DNA of 64,000 nucleotides from Pantoea sp. Nvir. Its GTDB lineage: Bacteria; Pseudomonadota; Gammaproteobacteria; Enterobacterales; Enterobacteriaceae. The notes beneath the pieces were generated by a model, which was not told where the DNA came from, did no database searches, and was given only the letters and a program-made list of their open reading frames with translations. Shown one piece after another: positions 53,174 to 63,251 of this stretch (within the stretch, counting starts at the first letter, position 1; each line of letters opens with the position of its first letter). The position numbers and the translations under genes are program-made. The DNA lies in the NCBI RefSeq assembly GCF_009829915.1, contig NZ_SZZW01000002.1:212238-276237 (forward strand), written 5' to 3'.

Positions 53174-53772
53174 GTACGCTCCTTGGTGGGACCGGGTTAA
53201 TTAGCCAGGAGATTGTACATGTTACGGCCTGAAGCTAGCACATGCAGCAAGATAACTTTCTGTCATGGAATGTAAAGAAGAATGAAAGTGGCATACATGC
53301 GCAGTGGTACAAGGCCGCCATGCATTATGGATGCATGAGTACACAATAACCACGCCAATGATATTTTTCAAAAGACATTAAAAGTGTGATGGCTATTTTG
53401 TCAAACCTCTAAAATATATTACATTTTTGTACCTATTTCAACGAGGCATCGACAATATGCAAGATTAAATAATCTTAGCATGTAATGTTTCTATTTTGAT
53501 TTCTTAAATACGCAGTTTATAAAAATGCACTCCCACTATTGACAGAAACAGCGGGATATTATCGTCTACATCATAGTTAAACATCTCGGCAGAGAACTAA
53601 CAAACTCTTTTCTTTAATACTGCAAAATAATTGCAAAGTTTTAGTCTGTCTATCACTCTCCTTTTTATCAAACAGGAAAGGTTTCTTCTATAAAATATGT
53701 AAACTAAATATTAGTACGAACTGAGAATAGTAATATTTAGTTATAAAAAAGGATAAAAAATAAAGCATCAAA
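53174..53772. other. Spacer yciC-trpA
   Basis: 599 bp; ompW and yciE-yciG are lost. It holds the yciC promoter and the inverted repeat downstream of trpA (separate entry). No gene. Confidence 0.55.
53702..53742 (-). terminator. Inverted repeat after trpA, possible trp operon terminator
   Basis: AACTAAATATTA (53702-53713) pairs perfectly over 12 bp with TAATATTTAGTT (53731-53742), 17-base loop, 31 bp beyond the trpA stop. AT-rich stem; on the minus strand a TACATATTTTA tract follows. It resembles no known trp terminator in sequence, only in place. Confidence 0.5.
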
Positions 53773-54594
53773 CTACACACAAATCGATAAGCAGGTTGCA
53801 TCTTTCAAGCTACTGCTAAAAGAAGTTAGCATCATCAGCATATCTTCTGGCTTTAGGTAGTACTGTTCGATAATTTTCACGATGGCAGAGCCAGAGATAA
53901 CGCCTGCCGCACCTGTGCCAATCGCCTCTTTAATTTGTACGGGATCAGAGATGCCGAATCCCTGTACAGGAGGCGCTGCGTTATATTCGCGCAGCATGTC
54001 AATTAAGTGATGTAGCTGCTGGCTACAGACTCGATTCTCTATTCCGGTTACACCTGCACGCGACATCACATAAGTGTATCCAGAGCCATATGTAGCAATT
54101 TTACGCAGCAGATCTTTATTAGCGTTGGGAGGGCAGATAAAAATCGGCGCGATACCATGACGTAGCGACATTAGGCGAAAAGGCACTGACTCCTCAATCG
54201 GTACATCCACTACTAATACCGAGTCTACACCCACTTCAGCACAACGTGCATAGAAGGACTCAATACCGTTGGTAAATACCAGATTAGCATACGTTAGCAA
54301 GCCGATCGGTAAATCAGGGTATTTCAGTCGTATGTTGTTAATAACATCAAAACATTGTACTATCGTTGTACCTGAAGCAAAGGCGCGTAGTATAGAATTT
54401 TGTATCGTTTGACCGTCTGCCAAAGGATCGGAAAAGGGGATGCCTAACTCTAGAGCATCTGCTCTGCCCTCTATTAACGCGTCGATAATTTGCAGTGACA
54501 TTTCCGGTGAAGGATCGCCCAATGTTACAAAAGGAATAAAGGCGCCCTCATTATCAACATTTAGCTGATTGAAGAGTTGTTGATAACGTTCCAT
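53773..54594 (-). CDS. trpA: Tryptophan synthase alpha chain
   Basis: 273 residues (E. coli 268). The alpha subunit cleaves indole-3-glycerol phosphate to indole, channelled to TrpB. The catalytic E49 ([11 protein letters not shown]) and D60 (PLADG) are both in place; the loop SRAGVTG and the GFGIS phosphate-binding region are present. The C terminus is slightly extended ([12 protein letters not shown]). Its ATG overlaps the trpB stop (TGATG), so the two are translationally coupled. Last gene of the operon. Confidence 0.97.
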   Translation of the reverse strand: MERYQQLFNQLNVDNEGAFIPFVTLGDPSPEMSLQIIDALIEGRADALELGIPFSDPLADGQTIQNSILRAFASGTTIVQCFDVINNIRLKYPDLPIGLLTYANLVFTNGIESFYARCAEVGVDSVLVVDVPIEESVPFRLMSLRHGIAPIFICPPNANKDLLRKIATYGSGYTYVMSRAGVTGIENRVCSQQLHHLIDMLREYNAAPPVQGFGISDPVQIKEAIGTGAAGVISGSAIVKIIEQYYLKPEDMLMMLTSFSSSLKDATCLSICV

Positions 54595-55784
54595 CAGATT
54601 TCTCCCTGTGCCATTAAAATGTCGTGAACGGTAAAAATGTCTTTGTCGCCGCGACCTGATAGATTCACTACCAACAATTGTTCTTTCTTAGGATTTTCAC
54701 GAATGAGCTTTAGAGCATAGGCAATAGCGTGAGAAGATTCCAAAGCGGGAATAATACCTTCTGCGTAACAAAGTTCTTTAAACGCAGCAAGTGCTTCGTT
54801 ATCAGTAATCGATACATATTCCGCACGACCCACGTTATTGAGGTGTGCATGTTGCGGTCCAACGGAAGGGAAATCTAGTCCTGCAGCAATTGAATACGAC
54901 TCTTTAATCTGGCCCTCTTCAGTCTGCATGATGGGTGCTTTCATGCCAAAGTAGATTCCTACGCGGCCATGCTTCAACGGAGCACCGTGCTTACCAGTTT
55001 TAATGCCGTGTCCTGCTGGTTCAACTCCAATTAAACTAACTTTTTTATCGCTAATAAAATCAGCGAATATGCCAATGGCATTCGATCCTCCACCGATACA
55101 AGCGATAATCGCATCTGGTAGACGACCCTCTCTTTTCAGAATCTGCACTTTAGTTTCCTCACCAATCATGCGCTGAAACTCGCGTACAATAGTAGGAAAA
55201 GGGTGCGGACCTGCAGCGGTGCCGAGCATATAATGTGCATTTTCATAACTACTGGACCAGTCGCGCAGAGCCTCATTGCAAGCATCTTTCAGAGTGGCAG
55301 ATCCACTGTTCACTGGGATTACCTCTGCCCCCATGAGGCGCATACGGAAGACGTTAGGAGATTGACGCTCAACATCTTTCGCACCCATATAGATACGGCA
55401 TTTCATGTCAAGCAGTGCACATGCTAGTGCCGAAGCCACACCGTGCTGGCCCGCGCCGGTTTCCGCAATGATTTCATTTTTTCCCATGCGCTTTGCCAGC
55501 AGCACCTGGCCTAGTACCTGATTGGTTTTATGTGCTCCGCCGTGTAGCAGATCTTCACGCTTCAAGTAGAGACGGGTTTTAGTGCCTTTGGTAAGGTTTC
55601 TACATAATGTTAATGCTGTAGGACGACCTGCATAGTTTTGTAACAAATCTGTAAATTTGACTTGAAATATCGGATCTTTTTGTGCATCTACAAAGGCTGC
55701 TTCTAACTGGCATAGTGCAGGCATTAGTATCTGCGGAACATACATACCGCCAAATTCACCAAAATAGGAATCCATTAGTGTCAT
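54594..55784 (-). CDS. trpB: Tryptophan synthase beta chain
   Basis: 396 residues from the ATG at 55784; a GTG two codons earlier (55790) is also possible. The PLP enzyme condenses indole with serine to tryptophan. The PLP lysine is K86 in [17 protein letters not shown] and [10 protein letters not shown] are present. The start [17 protein letters not shown] matches relatives. Position after trpCF with about 48 bp spacing. Intact. Confidence 0.97.
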   Translation of the reverse strand: MTLMDSYFGEFGGMYVPQILMPALCQLEAAFVDAQKDPIFQVKFTDLLQNYAGRPTALTLCRNLTKGTKTRLYLKREDLLHGGAHKTNQVLGQVLLAKRMGKNEIIAETGAGQHGVASALACALLDMKCRIYMGAKDVERQSPNVFRMRLMGAEVIPVNSGSATLKDACNEALRDWSSSYENAHYMLGTAAGPHPFPTIVREFQRMIGEETKVQILKREGRLPDAIIACIGGGSNAIGIFADFISDKKVSLIGVEPAGHGIKTGKHGAPLKHGRVGIYFGMKAPIMQTEEGQIKESYSIAAGLDFPSVGPQHAHLNNVGRAEYVSITDNEALAAFKELCYAEGIIPALESSHAIAYALKLIRENPKKEQLLVVNLSGRGDKDIFTVHDILMAQGEI

Positions 55785-55832
55785 AATCACATCTTCTCAG
55801 GGCCAGTAACACCCTTGAACTGATAAATTAAA

Positions 55833-57194
55833 TTAATATTCACGTAGTATACGAAATACTAGTGCTATTTTGTGAGCCTCTTTAAAACCATACACGTTCT
55901 CTACTCCAGAATTAAAGTCAAGACCTACACAGCCGAGACACGCCGCTTCCGTGCAATTATCCGCACTCAAGCCCCCGGCGAGTAGAACGTTGCTCATATT
56001 CTGATTTTTTAGAAGAGACCAGTCGAAGCTCTTACCGCTACCGCCGTTGCCGTTATCAAAGACATAGCGATCAACGTATGGCCAGTCACGTGCAGGTAAG
56101 GACTGTTTAATGCTTAGTGCTTTCCAGATAGCAATTTGAGGAGGTAGTGCGGCGTGCAGTGCAGAAACGTAAGAGCGGTCTTCTTTGCCGTGAAGCTGCA
56201 CGGCAGCTAATTCTAATGCTGTTGCTTTTGTAAGAATATCACTTATCTGTGCGTTGCGGAATACTCCAACATAACGTAGCATAGCCCCTGACATCACCTG
56301 TCGCGCCTGATCTATTCCGATGTGACGTAGTGACTCTTCTGCAAAGATCAAACCGCCATAAATGGCGCCTGCTTCATATGCAGCGTGTGCGTCTTCTTTA
56401 CGTGTCAGGCCACACACTTTATTTTCGCCAAGTAATACACGACGTACTGCACCCTCCAGATCCTGTTCTTCCATTAGCGTAGAGCCAATGAGAAAACCAT
56501 TAACAAAATGGCTCAGCTCGCGCACTTGAGCATAGTTGTGAATGCCTGACTCGCTGATAATAGTGACGTCATGAGACAAAAGAGGTGCTAAATGGCGCGT
56601 ACGGTTAAGATCGATCGACATATCTCGTAGATCACGATTATTAATGCCAACCACCTTTGCTTTTAGGGCAATGGCGCGCACCAGTTCTGCCTCATTACTG
56701 ACTTCAGTGAGTACCCCCATTTTTAGGCTGTGTGCAATGGCGGTAAAATAATGATACCGCTTATCATCCAGCACTGACAGCATGAGCAAGATAGCGTCCG
56801 CTTGATAATGGCGCGCTAAATAAATTTGATACGGGTCGATTATAAAATCTTTGCACACTACCGGTTGAGTGAGTGATGTACTGACGATCGGTAGAAAATC
56901 AAAGCTACCCTGAAAATATTTCTCATCAGTCAGTACCGATACGGCAGAGGCATATTGGCAATATATGCTTGCGATACTCGATGGATTGAAACATTTACGA
57001 ATTAATCCTTTCGTGGGCGACGCTTTTTTACACTCAAGAATAAAAACGGTACGAGTATCATGCAGGGCATGATAAAAGCTTCGGGTTGAATACTGTACTG
57101 TATTCTGAAAGGTTTTCAGTGGTTGTTGTACTTTACGATCCTCCACCCATAGAGCTTTGTCCTGAAGGATTTTCTCTAAAATATTACTTTGCAT
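55833..57194 (-). CDS. trpCF: Bifunctional indole-3-glycerol phosphate synthase / PRA isomerase
   Basis: 453 residues, same as the E. coli fused TrpC(F). The N-terminal IGPS domain (about 1-255) has [28 protein letters not shown] and [12 protein letters not shown]; the C-terminal PRAI domain (about 256-453) begins [11 protein letters not shown], has the catalytic Cys in VCGL and ends with the GLDFNSGVE loop. It carries out two successive steps from phosphoribosylanthranilate to indole-3-glycerol phosphate. The first codons overlap the trpD end by 11 bp. Confidence 0.97.
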   Translation of the reverse strand: MQSNILEKILQDKALWVEDRKVQQPLKTFQNTVQYSTRSFYHALHDTRTVFILECKKASPTKGLIRKCFNPSSIASIYCQYASAVSVLTDEKYFQGSFDFLPIVSTSLTQPVVCKDFIIDPYQIYLARHYQADAILLMLSVLDDKRYHYFTAIAHSLKMGVLTEVSNEAELVRAIALKAKVVGINNRDLRDMSIDLNRTRHLAPLLSHDVTIISESGIHNYAQVRELSHFVNGFLIGSTLMEEQDLEGAVRRVLLGENKVCGLTRKEDAHAAYEAGAIYGGLIFAEESLRHIGIDQARQVMSGAMLRYVGVFRNAQISDILTKATALELAAVQLHGKEDRSYVSALHAALPPQIAIWKALSIKQSLPARDWPYVDRYVFDNGNGGSGKSFDWSLLKNQNMSNVLLAGGLSADNCTEAACLGCVGLDFNSGVENVYGFKEAHKIALVFRILREY

Positions 57195-58197
57195 AGTTAT
57201 CCTTTTCTGCTAGAGAAACAATAAGCTCGTAAGCATGTCCACTACGGATGGCCTGGAGAGCACGCTGCGCGTTCTCACGCAGATCTGAGTAGCCAAATAC
57301 TTTTAGAAGCATTGCTACATTGGCAGCAACTGTTTCCTCATGGGCTCGCTGGCCATTACCCTGAAGTAATGCGGTCAGAATGTTACGATTTTCTTCCGGT
57401 GTACCGCCGGCGAGGGTCTCTTTAGAATGATAACCAAAACCAAAGTCTTCAGGTGTTAGCTGATAGTGGGTGATTTCGTCGTCCCATAGCTCAGTGACAT
57501 AGGTTTTGCTATGTAGTGTGATTTCATCCATACCCCCACAGTGCACTACTACTGCGCGCCGATAGTGACCGAGCACTTTTAGCGCCTGGGCCATCGGGGC
57601 TAATAACTCAGGTTTATAAACTCCTATCACGGCCAGTGGTGGCCGAGCTGGGTTAATCAATGGTCCGAGCACGTTGAATAGCGTGCAAGTTTTTAGTTGC
57701 CGGCGTACTGAGATCGTATAACGAAAGCCAATATGGTACCGTGGCGCGAATAGAAAACACACGTTAAGATTATCCAGTGCTGAGCGAGCCTGATCTGTAC
57801 TCATATCTAAATTGATGCCAAACGCCGCCAAAAGATCGAAAGAGCCGGATTTGCTAGAAACACTACGGTTACCATGCTTTGCTACTTTCAGCCCACAGGC
57901 AGCAGCAACAAAGGCGCTCGCAGTGGAAATATTAATGCTATTGGTGTTGCTGCCACCTGTGCCAACGATATCAGCAAAAGCATAAGTTGGGTGCGGAAAA
58001 GGCTTAGCATCTTCCAGCAGCGCACTAGCTGCACCTGCGATCTCCTGTGGCGATTCACCACGTACCTTAATGGCAATCAAGGCGGCCGCCAACTGTGTTG
58101 ATTCTAGCTGTCCATTAATAATAGCGCTGAATAGCTGGTGACTTTCACATTGTGTTAAGGTCTGTGCTTGATACAATTTTTCCAGAATGGCATGCAT
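57184..58197 (-). CDS. trpD: Anthranilate phosphoribosyltransferase
   Basis: 337 residues from the ATG at 58197. A second ATG at 58203 overlaps the trpG stop (ATGA), but GGAG spacing favours 58197. It joins anthranilate to PRPP. The PRPP motif [16 protein letters not shown] (about 79-94) and [13 protein letters not shown] are present. It is separate from trpG, as in Serratia and Yersinia, whereas E. coli has a fused TrpGD. The overlapped start implies coupling. Intact. Confidence 0.96.
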   Translation of the reverse strand: MHAILEKLYQAQTLTQCESHQLFSAIINGQLESTQLAAALIAIKVRGESPQEIAGAASALLEDAKPFPHPTYAFADIVGTGGSNTNSINISTASAFVAAACGLKVAKHGNRSVSSKSGSFDLLAAFGINLDMSTDQARSALDNLNVCFLFAPRYHIGFRYTISVRRQLKTCTLFNVLGPLINPARPPLAVIGVYKPELLAPMAQALKVLGHYRRAVVVHCGGMDEITLHSKTYVTELWDDEITHYQLTPEDFGFGYHSKETLAGGTPEENRNILTALLQGNGQRAHEETVAANVAMLLKVFGYSDLRENAQRALQAIRSGHAYELIVSLAEKDNYAK

Positions 58198-58199
58198 TA

Positions 58200-58793
58200 T
58201 CATGCTCCCTTTGATGTCTCTAGTGCCCAAGACAGTGTCTGTTCCAGTAGACGGGTGCCTTGTGTCGTCAGTAGAGATTCAGGATGGAACTGGAAACCAC
58301 AGATGCGATCGAAGTCGTGACGCACAGCCATTACCATACTATTAAAGCTAGCATTAACAGTTAGATTTACCGGTGTGTTACTGCCTATCAGAGAATGATA
58401 GCGTGCCACAGCTAGAGGATTACTGAGCCCAGTGAACATTGCTTCGCCATCGTGATCCACCCAAGAGGCCTTGCCATGTAGAATTTCACCCGCTTGCCCA
58501 ACATTTCCTCCGTAAGCTTCTATGATGGCTTGATGACCGAGGCAGATGCCTATGATTGGCATTAATCCGCGTAAAGTTTGTAATAATTCAGGCATGCACC
58601 CTGCGTCTTTCGGCGCTCCTGGACCAGGAGAAAGCATCAATACCGAATTTTCCATGAACTGTAGACGCTCAATGACCAGAGATATTGGAATATTATTACG
58701 GTAAATAAATACTTTATGACCAAAGAATCTCAGTTGATCAACGAGGTTATAGGTAAAAGAGTCCATGTTATCAAGTAGTAAGATATTAGCCAT
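58200..58793 (-). CDS. trpG: Anthranilate synthase glutamine amidotransferase component
   Basis: 197 residues. TrpG supplies ammonia from glutamine to TrpE. The triad is seen: nucleophile C84 in GICLGHQ, and H170/E172 in FQFHPES; N-terminal [16 protein letters not shown] and LSPGPGAP are typical. It overlaps the trpE end by 8 bp. A stand-alone gene, not fused to trpD. It may also serve PabB for folate if pabA is missing (inference). Confidence 0.97.
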   Translation of the reverse strand: MANILLLDNMDSFTYNLVDQLRFFGHKVFIYRNNIPISLVIERLQFMENSVLMLSPGPGAPKDAGCMPELLQTLRGLMPIIGICLGHQAIIEAYGGNVGQAGEILHGKASWVDHDGEAMFTGLSNPLAVARYHSLIGSNTPVNLTVNASFNSMVMAVRHDFDRICGFQFHPESLLTTQGTRLLEQTLSWALETSKGA

Positions 58794-60354
58794 CAGAAAA
58801 TTCCTTGCAATGATGGGCAGTCGCTATGGCACGTAATACAGCGAGCGCTTTATTACGGCTTTCATCAGCTTCGTCTTGAGGGTTAGAATCAAGTACTATA
58901 CCAGCGCCAGTCTGTACCGTAGCTATACCGTCTTCTACCCAAGCAGAGCGGATCACGATACAAGTATCAAGATCTCCATGTGCAGTAAAATAACCAACTG
59001 CACCACCGTAACTACCACGTCTCGTGCCTTCAGCGTCGGCGATCAACTGCATGGCACGTACTTTCGGCGCACCACTCAACGTCCCCATATTCATACAGGC
59101 GCGATAGGCATGTAACGCATCGAGATCTTCACGCAGCGTGCCCACTACGCGAGATACAAGATGCATGACGAAGGAATAGCGGTCAACTTTAGCCAGATCT
59201 GCTACATAACGACTGCCAGGCACGCAGATACGCGCCAGATCGTTTCGTGCGATATCTACAAGCATAAGATGCTCAGCCAGCTCTTTGTGATTAGTACGCA
59301 TTTCTAGTTCAATACGGCTGTCAAGGTCATGATCTATTAAGCCTCCAGCACAGTGACCGCGCGGCCTTGTACCGGCAATAGGATAGATTTCAATTTGACG
59401 TGAGGTGGCGTCATATTTTAGAGAACTTTCTGGAGAAGCGCCGAATAAAGCAAAATTGTGATCCTGCATAAAGAACATATAAGGGCTAGGATTACTTTTT
59501 TTTAGTGTTTCATAGGCAGCAAGCGGTGACGGACACGGCAATGAAAATCGGCGTGATGGTACTACCTGAAATATTTCGCCGATACGAATTGATTCTTGCA
59601 TCCGACGCACTGTATCACAATAAGCTTTATCACTCTGGTTAACACTTAGCGTCATTTGATCAACCGGCTGAAATGGCAGAGTAGACAAAGGTTGCAGCAT
59701 CTGGTTATATAATTGTCTAATACGGTTTTGCAAGCGCTGAAATTCACTGGTGGAGGGACAAAATAAACTTGCCTGCAACTTTGCACTGCGGGTTTGATGG
59801 TCAAGTACTAGCAGTGTTTCTGCTAGATAAAAGCAGTAGTCTGGGCAGCACTGTGCATTCTCCAATACAGGCAGATCTTCAAAATTTGCTACTAGGTCGT
59901 ATGCAAATAGGCCGCCGAGAAGCATAGCTTCACGCTCGTTATTAGGAGCATTAACAAGATAGGGGATTAAACGGAGCGCATCGAAAACCGATATCTGTTG
60001 TAAGCGGGTGTCTTCATCCTGCATCGCATCCGTAGGTGGAAAATGAAGCACACGTCTATTGGGAAACACCTTAATTTTTACAGTTACGGGCAGCACTGTA
60101 TCTAGCAGTGGTAATAGCGCACAGCCATTTTCCGACAGAGCCTGCACCGTAATGCAGAAATTGAGTGTGCTGATACGCAAGGCGCTATCGATGATCATCA
60201 AGCTTTTCAGATTACGTTTGCTCTTGATATCCGCTGATTCAAGTAGCAGAGTTGCCGGACGTATACCGCATAGCTGATGAAAAACTACAGCTGGATCTTC
60301 CCGGTAAGGTGCCTCGCTGGTAATCAACTTCACTGTTGGTTTAACATTTTGCAT
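58786..60354 (-). CDS. trpE: Anthranilate synthase component I
   Basis: 522 residues (E. coli 520). TrpE converts chorismate to anthranilate with TrpG. The tryptophan-feedback element LLLES (S40) is kept, so feedback inhibition is probably intact. Chorismate-binding blocks: [42 protein letters not shown] and GGAVGYF. First gene of the trpEGDCFBA operon, driven by the promoter/operator at 60541-60574. A GAGAG element precedes the ATG. Confidence 0.97.
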   Translation of the reverse strand: MQNVKPTVKLITSEAPYREDPAVVFHQLCGIRPATLLLESADIKSKRNLKSLMIIDSALRISTLNFCITVQALSENGCALLPLLDTVLPVTVKIKVFPNRRVLHFPPTDAMQDEDTRLQQISVFDALRLIPYLVNAPNNEREAMLLGGLFAYDLVANFEDLPVLENAQCCPDYCFYLAETLLVLDHQTRSAKLQASLFCPSTSEFQRLQNRIRQLYNQMLQPLSTLPFQPVDQMTLSVNQSDKAYCDTVRRMQESIRIGEIFQVVPSRRFSLPCPSPLAAYETLKKSNPSPYMFFMQDHNFALFGASPESSLKYDATSRQIEIYPIAGTRPRGHCAGGLIDHDLDSRIELEMRTNHKELAEHLMLVDIARNDLARICVPGSRYVADLAKVDRYSFVMHLVSRVVGTLREDLDALHAYRACMNMGTLSGAPKVRAMQLIADAEGTRRGSYGGAVGYFTAHGDLDTCIVIRSAWVEDGIATVQTGAGIVLDSNPQDEADESRNKALAVLRAIATAHHCKEFSDG

Positions 60355-60370
60355 ATTAGACTCTCTTGAA

Positions 60371-60389
60371 AGTCTCTTTTAAAGAGACT
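60371..60389. repeat. 19-bp dyad just upstream of trpE
   Basis: AGTCTCTTT-T-AAAGAGACT, nine-bp arms around one base, ends 17 bp before the trpE start codon. In E. coli the attenuator terminator ends close to this place, but here no T-run follows in the trpE direction. It might be what is left after the attenuator eroded, or may sequester the ribosome site. Confidence 0.6.
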
Positions 60390-60540
60390 GCCTCTGAGCG
60401 GGTTCGTGTCCTCTGCAAAACGTTAATTAAGATGTGCTTGATGTTACCTTTCTCAGGAAACTTCTTGCTGCCTGTATTGCAGAAAACATAAAAATCATCG
60501 CTATGATGAATAATCTAAATCTCATTAATAATGAACTCAT

Positions 60541-60574
60541 GTACTAGTTAAATAGTTCACAGCGAGAAAGTCAA
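60541..60574 (-). promoter_or_regulatory. trp promoter with TrpR operator
   Basis: On the minus strand: -35 TTGACT (60574-60569), exactly 17 bp spacer, -10 TTAACT (60551-60546). These equal the E. coli trp promoter elements save one base. The TrpR operator overlaps the -10: GAACTATTTAACTAGTAC (60558-60541) matches the E. coli operator GAACTAGTTAACTAGTAC at 17 of 18 positions, with one CTAG half-site changed to CTAT. After this no leader peptide with tandem Trp codons is found before trpE. Confidence 0.85.
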
Positions 60575-60637
60575 TATACTTTTTTACATATGCGTAAAAT
60601 CATTATAATGCGTACTTTCTTAATGAATTTAGTAAGG

Positions 60638-60735
60638 ATCGCTTGTCATCAAACCTATTCCCGTAGGTGGAGATTGCCCCATAAGCTATGACTTCCGACT
60701 GAAATGTTAAACGGATGTAGGACTTTGCTGACCAC
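60638..60735 (+). pseudogene. rnm: rnm/trpH (5'-3' exonuclease) C-terminal remnant
   Basis: One frame reads CHQTYSR....HKL*LPTEMLNG, aligning with the end of Rnm/YciV (FHQPCPW....RKLWLPAGVEG). The Trp codon of KLWLP has become a stop (TGG to TGA). The gene lies between the trp operon and yciO in relatives and in the same direction as yciO. All but about 30 codons are deleted. Confidence 0.6.
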
Positions 60736-60776
60736 AATATTTTCAAAGGGGTATGTATAGATAATATGAGGTTTTT

Positions 60777-61394
60777 ATGAATCAACTTTTTCAAATACAT
60801 CCAAATAATCCGCAGCAGCGCCTCATTTCAAAGGTTATTAGCTATCTTAACAAAGGTGGGGTAATAGTCTATCCTACCGCCTCTGGCTACGCGCTAGGAT
60901 GCCGTCTGGAAGAAAAAAACGCCCTTGACCGCATTTGTCGCATTCGCCAGTTAGACAATAATCATAATTTTACTCTGATGTGCCGCGATCTATCGGAAAT
61001 TGCTCACTATTCTCAGGTTGAGAACAGCGCGTTTCACTTACTAAAAAAGAACATATTAGGCAGCTATACTTTTATTCTGAAAGCAACTAAAAAAGTACCA
61101 CGTCGTCTAATGAATGAGAAGCACAAGACTATTGGGCTTCGCGTAACGTCTAACCCGGTTACTCTAGCTCTGCTAGAAGCACTTAACAATCCGATAATGT
61201 CAACTTCGCTGATACTACCCGGCAATAATTTTACTGAATCAGATCCTAAAAATATTCAAAATAATATTGGTACATTGGTAGATCTAATTATTGATGGAGG
61301 CACGTTAGGTCAACAACCAACAACGGTAGTCGATCTCAGAAATGTACCAGTGGTGGTGCGTGAAGGCTCGGGAGATCCTGGACCTTTCCTGTAA
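60777..61394 (+). CDS. yciO: Sua5/YciO/YrdC-family protein YciO
   Basis: 205 residues (E. coli 206). YciO shares the fold of TsaC, which makes threonylcarbamoyl-AMP for t6A; YciO has weak similar activity in vitro and its true role is unclear. N-terminal HPNNPQQRLISKVISYLNKG and the nucleotide-binding region YPTASGYALGC are present, and it ends REGSGDPGPFL. ATG at 60777. It is divergent from the trp operon. The TsaC-defining KRxx motif could not be judged by eye. Confidence 0.92.
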   Translation: MNQLFQIHPNNPQQRLISKVISYLNKGGVIVYPTASGYALGCRLEEKNALDRICRIRQLDNNHNFTLMCRDLSEIAHYSQVENSAFHLLKKNILGSYTFILKATKKVPRRLMNEKHKTIGLRVTSNPVTLALLEALNNPIMSTSLILPGNNFTESDPKNIQNNIGTLVDLIIDGGTLGQQPTTVVDLRNVPVVVREGSGDPGPFL

Positions 61395-61649
61395 CAATCA
61401 GCTGAGGAGTAGAGATTAATTGCTTTTGTGCAAGCAACTGCCAATTCGGCTGAAAAGCTGTAAGATTACCATATTATAACCTGTAATAATCACAGCTACT
61501 ATTAACTCACCTTAAAGACGACACCCTACCTAGTTCTACATTTCATTCAAGAAAGTCTGCCATGAAAAAGCAAATGACACATGTACAAGGTATTTGTAAA
61601 ACCAGTAAATCTTACCAAGAATAGCTTAGGAAAATACAGTGAGGTATTT

Positions 61650-62504
61650 ATGAGTGAGAAATTACAAAAGGCACTTGCACGAACTGGACACGGTTCCCGC
61701 CGTGAAATCGAAGTTAAAATCTCCGCTGGGCGAGTCAGTATTAACGGTAAATGCGCAAAGTTGGGCGACCGCATTGAGAATGATCCATCTCTGAAAATAC
61801 GCATCGACGGTCATTTGGTATCTGTATCCCCATTAGGGGCCTCGTTATGTCGTGTTATTAACTATAACAAACCTGAAGGAGAAATTTGTACACGTAGCGA
61901 TCCTAAAGGTCGTCCTACAGTATTTGATTGTCTTCCACGTCTACATGGGTGCCACTGGATAGCAGTAGGACGACTCGACATCAACACTAGTGGTCTACTA
62001 CTGTTTACTACAGACGGGGAACTAGCAAACCGTCTAATGCATCCCAATTGGGCAGTAGAACGAGAATATGCCGTACGAGTATTTGGTCAAGTGGATGAAG
62101 ATAAAATTCGTCAATTAAGAAAAGGAATACAGCTAGCAGATGGCTTGGCAGCATTCAATAAATTACGCTTTGAGGGTGGTGAAGGGGTTAATCAGTGGTA
62201 TAGAGTGACTCTATCCGAAGGACGTAACCACGAAGTACGTCGTCTATGGAAGGAAGTTGGCGTGCAGGTAAGCCGTTTAATGCGCGTTCGTTACGGCAAT
62301 ATTCATTTGCCAAAAGGACTGAGCCGGGGAAAATGGATAGAGTTAGATATGGCCGAGGTCAGTTGTTTGCGTTCTCTAGTTGGTATGGAAGATTATGGGA
62401 TGACTACATTGGCAGTTAATAAAAAATGCCATCTTACCAAACTGAATCAGAATCGGCTTTCTACAAAAAAACATATACAAAACATACGCAGTAACCGCAA
62501 ATAA
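61650..62504 (+). CDS. rluB: 23S rRNA pseudouridine(2605) synthase RluB
   Basis: 284 residues from the ATG at 61650 (GAGG upstream); the frame is open 23 codons further to 61581 without family similarity. An N-terminal S4 domain (about 1-60, [20 protein letters not shown]) and a pseudouridine synthase domain with catalytic D110 in [11 protein letters not shown]. RluB makes pseudouridine at position 2605 of 23S rRNA. The basic tail is shorter than in E. coli. btuR and yciK, which follow in relatives, are gone. Confidence 0.95.
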   Translation: MSEKLQKALARTGHGSRREIEVKISAGRVSINGKCAKLGDRIENDPSLKIRIDGHLVSVSPLGASLCRVINYNKPEGEICTRSDPKGRPTVFDCLPRLHGCHWIAVGRLDINTSGLLLFTTDGELANRLMHPNWAVEREYAVRVFGQVDEDKIRQLRKGIQLADGLAAFNKLRFEGGEGVNQWYRVTLSEGRNHEVRRLWKEVGVQVSRLMRVRYGNIHLPKGLSRGKWIELDMAEVSCLRSLVGMEDYGMTTLAVNKKCHLTKLNQNRLSTKKHIQNIRSNRK

Positions 62505-63251
62505 TATCATGTAATTTATGAGTTATATTTTTTTATTAGTCAATGACTACACCATACCTCCTCAGTTCTTGTATTAAAATTATCCTTATAAAGGAGTATC
62601 TTAGTTATGGTATTTAATATCTGCTTCATTAAATATAATAGTTATAGCAGTCAACTCTATAAGTATCTAGATCTTCCAGCGGAAGGTCATCATGTTCATA
62701 AGTAATATAATAATTTATTAAGTAGACCCAGAGCGGTCCGAACGACTTTTAAGCATGTTAAGATACTGAAAAACATATGATATTATTGGTTAAAAATTTT
62801 TTTATCTTATAAGCAGTAAATGTGAGGTGATACCATCACCTGAATGTTTCACTAACATGAATGGTTTCTTGCATCCAGCGTATTGTATGGCAGGAGACTT
62901 ATAATCTTGAGTTGACCTTAAATTCATCAGACAAATTGGTTGTTTAATAAAAAAGTAACATTGATGTTTATTTCATTAATTTTTACCAAATTTATGGAGC
63001 CAGTTTGACTAAAAAATTGCCGTTTTTTTAAAGCACAGATGAAAAGAATCATATGGTGTTGTGTTAGGCCTCTTTTAAATGGACAGTCCACAATGATATT
63101 ATTCTTTATGTAAAAATGTTAGGTTTTTACGCCTTAATTAATTAAAGGCTATCTGACAATTGCAGAAGCGCTGGCATTTTAAAAGATGTATGGCACTAAA
63201 AAGTTAATCTTACTGACTAATGTTAGTTCTCTATAGTAAGAGGGCGATAAG
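62505..63251. other. Eroded spacer rluB-sohB
   Basis: 747 bp. btuR and yciK stand here in relatives and are not recognisable. AT-rich; the sohB promoter must lie at the right end. No gene. Confidence 0.55.

Noticed and set aside
60430..60540. trpL leader peptide
   Set aside because: Short frames such as the one starting at the ATG downstream of the operator contain no Trp codons, and there is no attenuator stem with a T-run.
60603..60800. 65-codon minus-strand frame upstream of the trp promoter
   Set aside because: It is antisense to the rnm remnant and the yciO start; no similarity.
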